Of a stretch of 64,000 nucleotides of DNA, positions 25,680-35,090 are shown in pieces (position 1 is the stretch's first letter; each line of letters starts with the position of its first letter). Below the pieces are notes generated by a model. It ran no database searches. It was not told the DNA's origin and was given only the letters and a program-made list of their open reading frames with translations. The stretch comes from Nostoc sp. GT001 (lineage in GTDB: Bacteria; Cyanobacteriota; Cyanobacteriia; Cyanobacteriales; Nostocaceae). The stretch spans positions 6,667,232 to 6,731,231 of the forward strand of contig NZ_JAUDRJ010000003.1 in assembly GCF_030382115.1 (NCBI RefSeq), written 5' to 3'. Made by a program: the position numbers and the translations under genes.

Positions 25680-27068
25680 CTACTTAAGTCTTCTTTTAAC
25701 TTCCTCAGCTAAATTTTCTAGTAGCACTTCTACTTGCTCGCCTGTTTTCAAATCTTTGAGCGATGACTTTTGTGCTGCTGCTTCTTCAGAACCAATAATT
25801 ACGCAAAATTGAATTCCTTGCTTGTCTGCTAATTGAAATTGTTTACCCAAGGGACGCTTATCAAAGTTAGTTATCACATTAATTCCCGCCTGACGCAGAT
25901 GTTGAGAAACTTTTAAATAAGTAGGCATTAAATCTTCTTGCATATTCACTACCATCACTTGGGCTGGTGTAGCAGCTAAGGTATTTAGAATACCAGCTTT
26001 TAACAAACGACTAATTAAACGAGTTAAGCCGATAGAAATACCAACACCAGGCATTTTTTCGCCCAAAAAGACCCCGACTAATTCTTCATATCTCCCGCCA
26101 GAACAAATACTACCTAAAGCTTCATGTCCTAATAAAGTTGTTTCGTAAACTGTGCCAGTATAGTAATCAAGACCACGGGCAATGGATAAATCAATACAGA
26201 AACGGTTTTCGGCAACTCCAAGATTACGCACCCCAGCAATTACTGTTTCTAATTCGGTAACTCCTAAACTCAATTGCTCGGTTTCTGGCAGATTTTGGGC
26301 GAGGTGCTTGAGCTTATCTAAGACTTCATCAACGGAACCGTCAATTTTAATAAACTCAATAATTTTTTGTGACTGTTCTGCGGCAATTTCTTCTTTTTCT
26401 AAATCTTGTTTGACTTTACTTTCACCAATCTTTTCTAGAGTATCAACAATACCAATACAAGATTTAATTTGATTTTCAGCAATTCCCAATGATTGAAAGA
26501 AGCCAGTAAGAACTTTTCGGTTATTGATGCGAATCAGAAAATCACCAATATTAATTGCTTCAAATATTTCAGTGATAATTGCAGGCATCTGAGCATCATA
26601 GAGCAAGCTGAGTTCACGACGCGCAACTACATCAATATCACACTGACGGAACTGACGAAAACGCCCATCTTTTGCCCGTTCTCCCCGAAAAACTACATCG
26701 GTTTGGTAGCGGGCAAAGGGAAAGGTTAATTCATTCAGGTGACGGGCAATATACGCCGCTAAAGGAACTGTTTGATCGAACTTCAAAGCTCTTGCTTCCG
26801 AACCTGTTTCGCCCGATCTATCTCTCTCGGCTTGTCGATTTGGTGGCAATATAGGATCAATTCCATAAATGATATTATCGCCTTGATTTCCTTTAGCTTG
26901 TAGCACTTCTAAACGTTCTACAGCAGGTGTTTCGATGGGCGTAAATCCATAGCTTTCAAAAACTCTACGGATGATATCTAGCAAATATAATTCTAGACGC
27001 TTTTCGCTAGGAAGAAATTCTGGAAACCCGCTAGGGGTAGAAAAGTTTATTTTGTCACCTTTGGCCAT
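25680..27068 (-). CDS. hisS: Histidyl-tRNA synthetase
   Basis: This 462-residue class II synthetase starts INFSTPSGFPEFLPSE. Motif 2 is visible (FRGERAKDGRFRQFRQCDID), as are the histidine-specific motifs GLDYYTGTVYE and SGGRYEELVG. The C-terminal anticodon-binding domain begins near ~365. It charges tRNA-His. The upstream region has a G/C-rich inverted repeat (about 27,138-27,181, GTCCGCA against TGCGCGGAC), which may be a leader hairpin. Confidence 0.96.
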   Translation of the reverse strand: MAKGDKINFSTPSGFPEFLPSEKRLELYLLDIIRRVFESYGFTPIETPAVERLEVLQAKGNQGDNIIYGIDPILPPNRQAERDRSGETGSEARALKFDQTVPLAAYIARHLNELTFPFARYQTDVVFRGERAKDGRFRQFRQCDIDVVARRELSLLYDAQMPAIITEIFEAINIGDFLIRINNRKVLTGFFQSLGIAENQIKSCIGIVDTLEKIGESKVKQDLEKEEIAAEQSQKIIEFIKIDGSVDEVLDKLKHLAQNLPETEQLSLGVTELETVIAGVRNLGVAENRFCIDLSIARGLDYYTGTVYETTLLGHEALGSICSGGRYEELVGVFLGEKMPGVGISIGLTRLISRLLKAGILNTLAATPAQVMVVNMQEDLMPTYLKVSQHLRQAGINVITNFDKRPLGKQFQLADKQGIQFCVIIGSEEAAAQKSSLKDLKTGEQVEVLLENLAEEVKRRLK

Positions 27069-27377
27069 GTATGTACCTTACTAAGTTGAGATTGGGGATA
27101 AAAGCCTAATGACTGGAAGTCGTGGCTACATAAACAAAGTCCGCACAACGACCGACTTCAGTGACCACCTGCGCGGACTGGAGAATAATAAGCGTTTATC
27201 TTTGAGGGGAGAAATGAAATTATAACTTGATGTGAAGCATAACGAATTCCGCTTTTTTTTCAAGCGATGCCTGCGGCAGGCTACGCCGACGATAAATGCG
27301 TAGGCTTCTAATGTTCTTCTGTATCCACACCAATATCTTTCGTCAGTCCCGCCGCTTGCGATCGCCAGTTGACGCTT
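27069..27377. other. Region upstream of hisS with hairpin and repeat
   Basis: It contains the GTCCGCA...TGCGCGGAC inverted repeat near 27,138-27,181 and a cgatgcctgcggcaggctacgcc-type dispersed repeat near 27,265-27,290. I see no gene; the short minus-strand frame here overlaps the next gene in another frame. Confidence 0.4.
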
Positions 27378-27584
27378 TTATTGTCCACGCCCTGGCTTGC
27401 AATCTGCAAAACCCAATGCCTCTGTATCGAGAAAACTTGCGATCGCCATCTCAATAACTGCTTCGATTGGATATTCAATTTTAGTAGCACGAGTAATTAG
27501 AGCGGCGTGAATTCGTTCAGGTAAGCATCCCAAAATAACTTCGGCATCATTGGGGGAAAGTTGCTCTTGGAGTTTTGCTTGCAT
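27378..27584 (-). CDS. Small hypothetical protein downstream of a GIY-YIG gene
   Basis: The 68-residue protein is helical (LPERIHAALITRATKIEYP, then IEAVIEMAIASFLDTEALGF). It starts 7 bases after the GIY-YIG stop, so the two were one transcript. The ribbon/helix-like pattern suggests a small DNA- or protein-binding partner, but I do not recognise a family. It is now separated from its promoter by the transposon inserted in the upstream gene. Confidence 0.5.
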   Translation of the reverse strand: MQAKLQEQLSPNDAEVILGCLPERIHAALITRATKIEYPIEAVIEMAIASFLDTEALGFADCKPGRGQ

Positions 27585-28046
27585 CGCTTTACTACCCTTC
27601 GGTTGGAATTTGGACGTTGTAAGGAGGTTCGGTAGCTCTTAAAATAATGGCTTCTAGCTCCAATAGTAACGTAGGGTTTTCCCAATGTGAAATCAATTGC
27701 ACTGCGATTCGCACATCTTCATCGTTATACTTATCGAGCCACGCCCACAAAAAAGCTTTGTGTCCACCACTGAAACGCCCCCGCAAGCTTTTGGTTTTAC
27801 CGATGTACAGCAATCCGTCAGTTCTGTGCCTGATTGCATAGATGCCAGGACGAGCCGGAATACTGCCAAATTCACAGGTCAAGGTTTGGCATTGTTCAAA
27901 AGGAATGAAAGCGATCGCATCCAGAATTCTCCGAGCTTGAGCTTGAAGTTCAGAATCATATCATGTCCGCTTGATTGCTTATTAAACCCGAAGAACCCCA
28001 CCCCCGCCAAAGCTACGCTTTGTCTCCCCTCCCGAAGAGCGGAGAG

Positions 28047-29337
28047 CAGGGTGGATTAATTGTCGAGAGAGAAAATATAACATAGAAGGATGATTCCTTA
28101 AGAAAAACACGGTTCTCCCAGAGGAAAGTTAGGAATGAATTTAATCGAAGCAATCCAAGGGGTTCCCGATTATCGACATGCTAGAGGTATTAGACATAGA
28201 CTTTGGATAATACTAACTATAGTTTTGTTAGGTAGTTGTACAGGATATTGGGGGTATAAACCTTTAGCTGAGTTCACAAAAAATCATCGATTATCTCTAA
28301 TCAAATTATTAGATTTATCTCCAGATATTCAATTTCCGTCAGCATCAACATTCAGAAATATTATGATGTCAATTGATTTTCAGATATTAGCTGAACTGTT
28401 TAACGTCTGGGCAGAAAAGAGTTTGCCAATTAATTTCAAAGAATTATTTGCCATCGATGGGAAATGTATTAAAAGTACTGTAACCGGGGGAAATCAATCC
28501 TATCAAAACTTTGTGAGTATCGTTTCAGTTTTCAGTTTATAGTCATCAGCAAGGATGGGTAATCAGACATCAAGCTATGGAAAATAACAAAAACAGTGAG
28601 ATTAGTGTGGTAGAAGAGCTAATTAAAAAGCTTTATGGGCATCATATCGTGATTACAGCCGATGCACTACATTGCCAAAAAAAACTGTTGAGCTGATTAT
28701 CGAGGGAGAAAATGACTACATTATTACTATTAAAAGAAACCAGCCAAATCTCCTGAAAGTAGCTACTGAGCTAGCTGAATCCTCAATCGCTATCGATACC
28801 AATTACCATGATGAAAATTTACATGGACGAAAGACTACTCGTCAAGTCAAAGTCTATCCAATTCCATTTGAGTCACTACCTGATTGGGTTGGCGCTAAAA
28901 GTTTAATTGAGGTTAACAGATATGGAACTCGACCTCAAGGATAGAATTGTCGTCGCCAGATTGTTGACTATCATGAACAACACTTTTATTTAAGTAGCTG
29001 AAATTATTCAGCTTCAGAATTCGCGGAGATTATTCGTGGTCATTGGTCAATTGAAAATCAACTTCATTGGGTCAAGGATGTAACTTTAAATGAAGATAAC
29101 TGTATTCATACTGGCGGTTTTTCACCAGCTAATTGGGCGATGGTCAGACAGTTTTTAGTTTCCCTGGCTCGTCAGTTAAATTGTCGGACTCTTCCCGAAG
29201 CGTTAAGGCTGATGGCTAACCAACTTCAAATGATTTTTGATGCGCTATTTGACCACTCCGACTCCTTTTGCCCAATGCCTGTGAGTCCAATGGTCGAGTG
29301 AGAAAACTTTTTCTCGCCCGACAATTAATCCACCCTG
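28047..29337 (+). mobile_element. ISAs1-family insertion sequence, copy 2 (inactive)
   Basis: At 1,291 bp it has the same ends as copy 1 and appears identical apart from one extra A in the A run (A8 at 28,677-28,684 against A7). It is flanked by a different 19-bp direct repeat, CCTCCCGAAGAGCGGAGAG, at 28,028-28,046 and 29,338-29,356. The different flanks show it arrived by transposition, not by copying of a larger segment. Confidence 0.85.
28135..29301 (+). pseudogene. ISAs1-family transposase, copy 2, multiply broken
   Basis: It carries the same 7-bp tandem duplication, A-run frameshift, TAG and TGA as copy 1. The only difference seen is A8 instead of A7, which puts the third segment (28,672-28,944) in another frame. 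The shared lesions mean the element was already dead before at least one of the two insertions, so a transposase from elsewhere must have moved it. Confidence 0.87.
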
Positions 29338-29418
29338 CCTCCCGAAGAGCGGAGAGGGGGATTAAGGGGTGGGGTGCAATGACTGTGGTTAGCATAACTA
29401 ATTATGCGGACATGATAT

Positions 29419-29827
29419 GACGCACCAAACAAACGATATAAGGAACTTCGCCACTTTTGGTTGCTTTGGGAGTAATGCTCTGCTCTAACTGATCAATTTC
29501 CGCCTCAGTAAACTGCGACAGTTTGTAGTTTGAGTCTTTAAGGATATCGGCTAGGTTCATCAGGCGCTACAGGATCTACATAAAGGCTTAGTCCGTTATA
29601 GAGTGTAACGCTATTGTAAAAACTGACCTAGAGGTTTTCTTAATAGTTTGAAGGCAACTTCCTAATTCTAAATATATAAGAATATAAGAGATGCCAAAAT
29701 TGAAGCGAAGCATTGATGCGATGCCAACTCTTGGAGACGCTTTGCGTAGCTTGCTTCTCCAAAGGAGTACGGCTGCAAGCTACGCTATTAGTTACGGTAA
29801 TGAGTTGCATGGTGATGATGGCATTGG
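29419..29827. other. 5' end of the split gene and repeat-rich region
   Basis: Up to 29,560 this is the start of the GIY-YIG gene. Beyond it are about 270 bases with a dispersed repeat (ttggagacgctttgcgtagc...cttctccaaaggag, about 29,731-29,768). It ends close to the convergent aldehyde dehydrogenase stop. No other gene is seen. Confidence 0.4.
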
Positions 29828-31246
29828 TCACTCCCCATTCCCAAACCACCAAGGGTCATTAGTAGCGTTAGTTTTGATCAAAATAGCTTTTTTTCGCATA
29901 AACCGTTTCAGCGCCGCCACACCCATGCGTGAACCTCCCATACCGGAGAATTTGAAGGCATTTTTCTCTCCCTCGTGCATGATGGCGGTGAGTCCAGCAT
30001 CATTGATACTAATCGCACCTGCATCTATCTGGTGGGCAACTTCTAAGGCTTCTATTTCCGAGGCAAATACAGCAGCACTTAATCCATAGATTGAATCATT
30101 TGCTAAAGACACCGCTTCCTCTACTGTAGAAAAGGGCATTATTGGCATAATGGGGCCGAAAGTCTCTTCGGTCATCACTTTCATGGAATGATTAACTTGG
30201 GTAAGCACTGTTGGACGACACCACCAACCCCCACCTAAATCCTCGATGACACCGCCGCAGTGAATTACTGCTCCTTTTTCAACTGCATCTATGAGATGAT
30301 CGCTAATAATGGCTGCTTGTCTTTCGGCAACGATCGGGCCAATTTCTCCACTTTCGACTGTGGGATAGGCTAGCTCAAGGCGATGTGCTTTGGCTACTAG
30401 TTGATGGTAAAACTTTTCAAATATGGAGTCTGCAACGTAAATTCGCTCAATTGAGAGGCATGACTGTCCGGTGTTGGCGACGGAAGCCCACAAGATTGCT
30501 GAGGTTGCTAATTCTAAATTGGCTGATTCTAAAACGATCGCAGGATCTTTTCCTCCTAATTCCAAAAAAGCTGGAATAAACTGTTTTGCAGCTCCCTGTG
30601 CAATTTTTCTCCCTGTGGCGACACTGCCTGTAAAACATACCAAATCTACATTTTCAATTAAAGTAGATCCGGTTGCACCTGCTCCTTCCACAAAAGTTAA
30701 TACCTCGTGCAATTTGGGAACAGTATTGAGTGCTGTAATCAGCGGTGCTACGAAGCGGGGAGTGATTTCACTGGGTTTGACAATGACAGCACAACCTGCC
30801 AACAATGCCGGAATGGTATCAACAGTAGACAGTGACAGCGGAAAATTCCACGGGCTAATTACCCCAACTAAGGGATAAGGAACAGATGTTTGTTGCAAGG
30901 CAATAAAGGGAATGGCTGTATTTTTTGCCGATTCTTGCAGCAATTCCGGTGCTAACCGACACCAGCGATCAATGCTGGAGAGTAAGGAGTCTATTTCTAA
31001 TACCGAGGCTGACAATCTTCCTGTATCATTTACCAATGCTTCCGTGAGGCGATCGCGTCCAGATATGATCGCATCTTTCCACTGCTGTAAAGCTTCAATT
31101 CTCCCCTCTAAGCCCAATTTCTGCCAGCGAACTTGTGCCCGACGCGTCCGCTTACATTGCTGTACCACCAACCTTGGAGGCTGCGGGATAATTACGTAGT
31201 CAAATTTTCCAGTTCGGGGATTGCGGACTTCTATTGGTTTTGTCAT
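29828..31246 (-). CDS. Aldehyde dehydrogenase family protein
   Basis: The 472-residue protein shows the ALDH fold motifs. These are PWNFPLSLSTVDTIPALLAG, the NAD-binding VCFTGSVATGRKIA, LELGGKDPAIV with the catalytic Glu, and NTGQSCLSIERIYV with the catalytic Cys. EETFGPIMPIMPF completes the set. It oxidises an aldehyde to an acid with NAD(P)+; the class resembles medium-chain fatty or aromatic aldehyde enzymes, but the substrate is not fixed by sequence. Confidence 0.9.
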   Translation of the reverse strand: MTKPIEVRNPRTGKFDYVIIPQPPRLVVQQCKRTRRAQVRWQKLGLEGRIEALQQWKDAIISGRDRLTEALVNDTGRLSASVLEIDSLLSSIDRWCRLAPELLQESAKNTAIPFIALQQTSVPYPLVGVISPWNFPLSLSTVDTIPALLAGCAVIVKPSEITPRFVAPLITALNTVPKLHEVLTFVEGAGATGSTLIENVDLVCFTGSVATGRKIAQGAAKQFIPAFLELGGKDPAIVLESANLELATSAILWASVANTGQSCLSIERIYVADSIFEKFYHQLVAKAHRLELAYPTVESGEIGPIVAERQAAIISDHLIDAVEKGAVIHCGGVIEDLGGGWWCRPTVLTQVNHSMKVMTEETFGPIMPIMPFSTVEEAVSLANDSIYGLSAAVFASEIEALEVAHQIDAGAISINDAGLTAIMHEGEKNAFKFSGMGGSRMGVAALKRFMRKKAILIKTNATNDPWWFGNGE

Positions 31247-31657
31247 TTGTCATTTGTCATTTGTTATTACTTCCTAATCCCCAATTTCCATTCCCAAATT
31301 CAAATCATCCCCAGTTGCTTAAGCACTCAATGGTGGTTTGCTGTGTTTGCGGTCTACTTCTCTTTCCAGCATAGTATTAGCAGGGTAAAAGTGTGATTGG
31401 CGATCGCAAGTGAAGGTTGATTGCATAACAGGTAACTTGCGATGCTAAAGCGCAGTATGATTCTAAATTAGTGGACATAGAAGATTGAGAGTCATAACAA
31501 ATGACCAATACTTCTCTACGAGAGGCTACGCCAATGACTACGCGGTAGTTGAATCTCGACTTACCTCGACTTCGCTCGGCACAAGTCGCTTGATTACGGC
31601 GCAGTCGAAACTCAGCACAAGTGACTAATGACAAATGACCAATGACAAATGACTAAT
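31247..31657. repeat. Intergenic repeats
   Basis: This stretch contains tandem gtcatttgtcatt units (31,242-31,263), the related tgacaaatgaccaatgacaaatgac near 31,626-31,651, and a cttctctacgagaggctacgccaatgac-type repeat between them. The two ends are inverted relative to each other. I see no gene. Confidence 0.6.
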
Positions 31658-32455
31658 TTAGAGAATGCGATCGCCACCCCAGAGCGATCGCACAAGTTTC
31701 TCTGTCAATTCGGAGCCAAATATCTGTGCGGCAAATTTATTACCTGGATCGCGTTCAGCACTGATACGGCGGAGCGCTAAATCACGAGCAGCTAAAGTTT
31801 CTCGTGCATCTTCTGGCACAGGTTCAGCTGCATCTACCCAAGTTAACCAGCGATCAAGTGTTTCGTGTGCAAGTGTGCGAGTTAGTTCGAGAGTTTCAAA
31901 AGTAGGTGCGCCTGTGTAACACAAGCTAACAGGCGATTGAAATAGGCGAATATACGCACTTTTGCTAGTAAATACCTTGAGCCGCGAATCTTGCTGTAAC
32001 TTTAAGAATGTTTCATTAACTGGCTCATAGTAGCGATCTAGAGATGCCAAATCGGTTAAAAGCTCAGTTCGGGGAATGTAATCTATATAAAAGAAAATAT
32101 TTGGAAGTGTGCCAAACTCGAAGGCCAAATGAGGAACCTGAATATGGGACTTCAACCAAGTAGTGAGACGCATAGTCCCAAAGTTTGATTTTTCCGGGTT
32201 TCCCAACCACGAATGCACTAGCCAGTCAATTTCTTCCCCAGAAAAAGCGGTTAGCGAACCCTTCATGTTGCCATCAAGACTGCTGTATTGCTGTAAATTT
32301 TCTACAGAAGGGTCTGGATGTAACTGAAAACGAGCCTCTAATTTTTGGCGGAGTTCCTTTGTAATCTCCCACAACTGCTCAAATACAGCTTTATTGTCTA
32401 AATCAGTTGGTTGCTGAGTCATGGTTTGAGTTTGCAGTTTTTCTATAAACTTCAT
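31658..32455 (-). CDS. Red chlorophyll catabolite reductase-like protein
   Basis: The 254-265-residue protein (start at 32,455 or, more likely, the ATG at 32,422) resembles plant RCC reductase. Shared features are FEFGTLPNIFFYIDYIPRTE, DLASLDRYYEPVNETF, SKSAYIRLFQSPVSL, and a C-terminal FGSELTEKLVRSLWG. These proteins belong to the ferredoxin-dependent bilin reductase fold and reduce linear tetrapyrroles. In a cyanobacterium the role could be chlorophyll breakdown or bilin handling. The assignment rests on remembered motifs and is moderate. Confidence 0.6.
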   Translation of the reverse strand: MKFIEKLQTQTMTQQPTDLDNKAVFEQLWEITKELRQKLEARFQLHPDPSVENLQQYSSLDGNMKGSLTAFSGEEIDWLVHSWLGNPEKSNFGTMRLTTWLKSHIQVPHLAFEFGTLPNIFFYIDYIPRTELLTDLASLDRYYEPVNETFLKLQQDSRLKVFTSKSAYIRLFQSPVSLCYTGAPTFETLELTRTLAHETLDRWLTWVDAAEPVPEDARETLAARDLALRRISAERDPGNKFAAQIFGSELTEKLVRSLWGGDRIL

Positions 32456-32602
32456 ATTTAGTTTGACACTTTCCGGGATCTAATTCGTTACTTGTATCGA
32501 GCAACGCATTCATCGAATTCAAGACTGTGAGAAATAGTCCATCAACAAAGCGCGATCGAGCTATTGCAGCAACATCTTTTTCACAGCAGAGTTGCAGCAA
32601 TT

Positions 32603-32705
32603 TATAGCAATCCTAAATCATTTGTGAAGAATTAGATCCCCGACTTCTCGAAGAAGTAGGGGATCTGGAACCGCGCATTTTCACAAATCAAATAGGATTA
32701 CTATA
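32603..32705. repeat. Hairpin repeat family A, copy 2
   Basis: It has the same outer ends (tatagcaatcctaaat / aggattactata) and inner hairpin ccccgacttctcgaagaagt as the 21,915 copy, with several substitutions. Confidence 0.75.
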
Positions 32706-32899
32706 TCTCAGTCGATGATTTTTCATTTAGATGCTTTTGCTCTTAGCACAAGCTTCAGTGATAATACTGGAATTTTATGTAAAATTATTTTTTATATACT
32801 TAATTATAAAAATCAAAATAATTTTGTTGAGAATTATAGACAAATTATAAGAAAAACAAATATTAATAAGTTAGTTGTTTGATTATAAATATACATAAT
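32706..32899. other. AT-rich intergenic region
   Basis: Nearly 200 very AT-rich bases precede the COQ4-like gene; they probably carry its promoter. No repeat or gene is visible. Confidence 0.35.
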
Positions 32900-33403
32900 A
32901 TGGCTTTTAATTTAGATAAAGCTTTTCAAATAGATATCGCTCAAATGAATTTGAAAAAAGCACATTCATTAGTATTTAGGTTACATTGTGAGCCGAAAAT
33001 GCCTTTTGTCATTTGGCTGCTAGAGAATCCTAATAGCATAATGGCATTACCTGGAAAAATTAGTCTGCTCCATCATGATTATATTCACATACTTTTAGAT
33101 AGAGGGATTTCTTCTCAAGATGAAGCTTTTGTCATAGGATTTACAATGGGTAATGACTTAAAGACCAATCAACTACATTTGTTCATCTATCAATTCTTTG
33201 CTAAATTTATATATCCAGTTCCTTATAATTTTTCCAGGCTAGACTTTATGAGTTTTAAATTAGGATTTGTTTATGGCAGAAAGATTAAAATTAAACAAAT
33301 AAATGAAATTGACTTTGAAATTTACCAAAATGAAACCATAGGATTTTTGAGAAACTTTTTCGGTATCAATACTGATGAATCTAGACTTATGCAAGAGTAT
33401 TAA
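32900..33403 (+). CDS. COQ4-like protein
   Basis: I start at the ATG at 32,900 (MAFNLDKAF), as the upstream TTG has no support. The ~167-residue protein has the spaced motif HDYIH then 11 residues then Glu (LLDRGISSQDE). This is the HDxxHx11E zinc-ligand motif of COQ4, a ubiquinone biosynthesis protein. Cyanobacteria make plastoquinone, not ubiquinone, so the role must differ or be in another prenyl-lipid step. It is 46 bases upstream of a sensor kinase gene, with which it may form an operon. It has no predicted membrane span. Confidence 0.6.
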   Translation: MAFNLDKAFQIDIAQMNLKKAHSLVFRLHCEPKMPFVIWLLENPNSIMALPGKISLLHHDYIHILLDRGISSQDEAFVIGFTMGNDLKTNQLHLFIYQFFAKFIYPVPYNFSRLDFMSFKLGFVYGRKIKIKQINEIDFEIYQNETIGFLRNFFGINTDESRLMQEY

Positions 33404-33449
33404 TGGCGACAAAAATTAATTAAAATATATCTAAAAAAAGAGTATTAAA

Positions 33450-35054
33450 ATGCACCTACCTTATAAACTGAGATTTGCTTCCTCTCAACTAATAACCGTC
33501 ACAGTACTGCTTACTCTGCTCTTATTCATTCCTCAAATTTGGCTAAACTTGCAAGCATATTATAACTTCAATAGTATTACTAAAAATGAATTTAAACTTC
33601 AAATATTAAGTGATGGAATTACTTATTTTGATGAAGTACTAACCATGTCAGCCCGCATGAATGCTGCTACAGGAAACACTATTTGGGAACAACGATATCG
33701 CCAATTTGAACCTAAGCTTGATATTGCTATTAAAGAATCGATTAAACTAGCTCCTAAAGCATATAAAAATGAGGATACAAAGAAAATTGATGCTGCTAAT
33801 CAGCGCCTAGTCGCAATGGAATATCAATCTTTTGATTTAGTTAAGAAAAATCAAAAAGAGACAGCACAACAACTACTTTTTAGCCGCGAATATGAAACTC
33901 AGAAGCAAATTTATGCTGATGGGGTGATGAAAAGAAAGTCTAATATATCGCTTCAATTACAGCAGAAAGTTGATGAATATTATCAAAGCATCCTATGGGC
34001 AATTTCGGAGTCTATTATAAGTTTAGCAATGCTGATTCCGGCATGGCTTTTAGTATTGCATTTATTACAGCAATACTTAAAAGCTAAAAAAATTGCTCAA
34101 GCCGCTTTAGAAGAAACAAATTCTCGATTGGAAATGCAAGTTGCGGAGAGAACGGCAAAATTAAAACATAAAAATGTTCAGCTACAAAATACACTGCAAG
34201 AATTGCAACACACTCAAGTACAACTTATTCAAACTGAAAAAATGTCTTCATTAGGTCAGCTAGTTGCTGGTGTTGCTCATGAAATCAATAATCCAGTTAA
34301 TTTTATTTATGGTAATCTGATGCATATTAGAGAATATAGTCAGCAATTACTAACTTTAATTAAACTGTATCAGCAACAATATTCTAGTGAGAAATCAGAA
34401 ATAACTACTTTAATTAATGAGATAGATTTAGAGTTTATTGTTGATGATATGCCGAAAATCTTATCATCAATGGCAGTTGGTACTGAACGTATTCGTGAAA
34501 TTGTACTAACTTTGCGTAACTTCTCGCGCCTTGATGAAGCAGAAATGAAATTTGTTGATATTCATGAAGGAATTAATAGCACCCTATTAATTTTACAGTA
34601 TCGTTTCAAAGAAAATCATAAACAGCAGGAAATTGCAATTATCAAAGATTATGGTGATTTACCTCTTGTTGAATGTTATGCAGGAGGATTAAATCAAGTA
34701 TTTATGAATATTCTCAGTAACGCTATTGATGCTTTACATCAACGGGAAGTAGAGTGTTTAAAAAGAGATATTGAAAGACAGCTTAATTCTATTATTATTC
34801 ATACTCAAGTTAAAAATGAAGAGTTTGTAGTTATTAGTATAAAAGATAATGGTTTAGGAATAACTGAAAAAGATCAAGCTAGATTATTTGACCCTTTCTT
34901 TACTACTAAACCTATAGGTAAAGGTACTGGTTTAGGATTATCTATTAGTTACGAGATTATAGTGGAAAAACATCAAGGAAAAATTCAGTGTATTTCTCTA
35001 CCTGGTAAGGGTACAGAGTTTATCATTGAGATTCCTATCAAGCAGACACGTTAA
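33450..35054 (+). CDS. Membrane sensor histidine kinase
   Basis: An N-terminal membrane segment (~12-33) and a second one (~183-207) flank a helical extracytoplasmic sensor of about 150 residues. A coiled coil (~220-255) leads to the HisKA box GVAHEINNPVNF, with the phospho-accepting His. The ATPase part has the N box (NILSNAIDAL), DNGLGI, and GKGTGLGLSI. No response-regulator gene lies next to it. The upstream neighbour is the COQ4-like gene. The signal sensed is unknown. Confidence 0.9.
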   Translation: MHLPYKLRFASSQLITVTVLLTLLLFIPQIWLNLQAYYNFNSITKNEFKLQILSDGITYFDEVLTMSARMNAATGNTIWEQRYRQFEPKLDIAIKESIKLAPKAYKNEDTKKIDAANQRLVAMEYQSFDLVKKNQKETAQQLLFSREYETQKQIYADGVMKRKSNISLQLQQKVDEYYQSILWAISESIISLAMLIPAWLLVLHLLQQYLKAKKIAQAALEETNSRLEMQVAERTAKLKHKNVQLQNTLQELQHTQVQLIQTEKMSSLGQLVAGVAHEINNPVNFIYGNLMHIREYSQQLLTLIKLYQQQYSSEKSEITTLINEIDLEFIVDDMPKILSSMAVGTERIREIVLTLRNFSRLDEAEMKFVDIHEGINSTLLILQYRFKENHKQQEIAIIKDYGDLPLVECYAGGLNQVFMNILSNAIDALHQREVECLKRDIERQLNSIIIHTQVKNEEFVVISIKDNGLGITEKDQARLFDPFFTTKPIGKGTGLGLSISYEIIVEKHQGKIQCISLPGKGTEFIIEIPIKQTR

Positions 35055-35090
35055 ATAGTTACCCATTGATAGAGAGGCATTTTTGCTATT

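Larger units (their letters stand above)
27960..29416 (+). mobile_element. MITE-like element, copy 2, carrying a nested ISAs1-type element
   Basis: It has the same terminal repeats as copy 1 (ATCATGTCCGC / GCGGACATGAT), flanked by AT at 27,958-27,959 and 29,417-29,418. The interior outside the nested IS matches copy 1 but lacks a ~45-bp segment. It interrupts the GIY-YIG gene, and the flanking frame is restored on removal with one AT, which fixes the 2-bp target duplication. Confidence 0.8.
27592..29560 (-). pseudogene. GIY-YIG nuclease-domain gene split by a composite mobile element
   Basis: On the minus strand the gene starts at 29,560 (MNLADILKDSNYKLSQF, TEAEIDQLEQSITPK) and runs to VCLVRH at 29,417. 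It resumes at 27,957 (DSELQAQARRILDAIAF) and ends at 27,592. Removing 27,960-29,416 with one copy of the AT duplication restores one frame of about 170 codons. The C-terminal half has the GIY-YIG core (PGIYAIRHRTDGLLYIGKTK, then RGRFSGGHK). The disrupted gene can no longer give the full protein. Confidence 0.8.

Noticed and set aside
27138-27181. T-box or attenuator before hisS
   Set aside because: Only a short inverted repeat is seen; no specifier loop, antiterminator or His-rich leader is recognisable.
29691-31199. Plus-strand frames opposite the aldehyde dehydrogenase
   Set aside because: Shadows of the conserved minus-strand gene.
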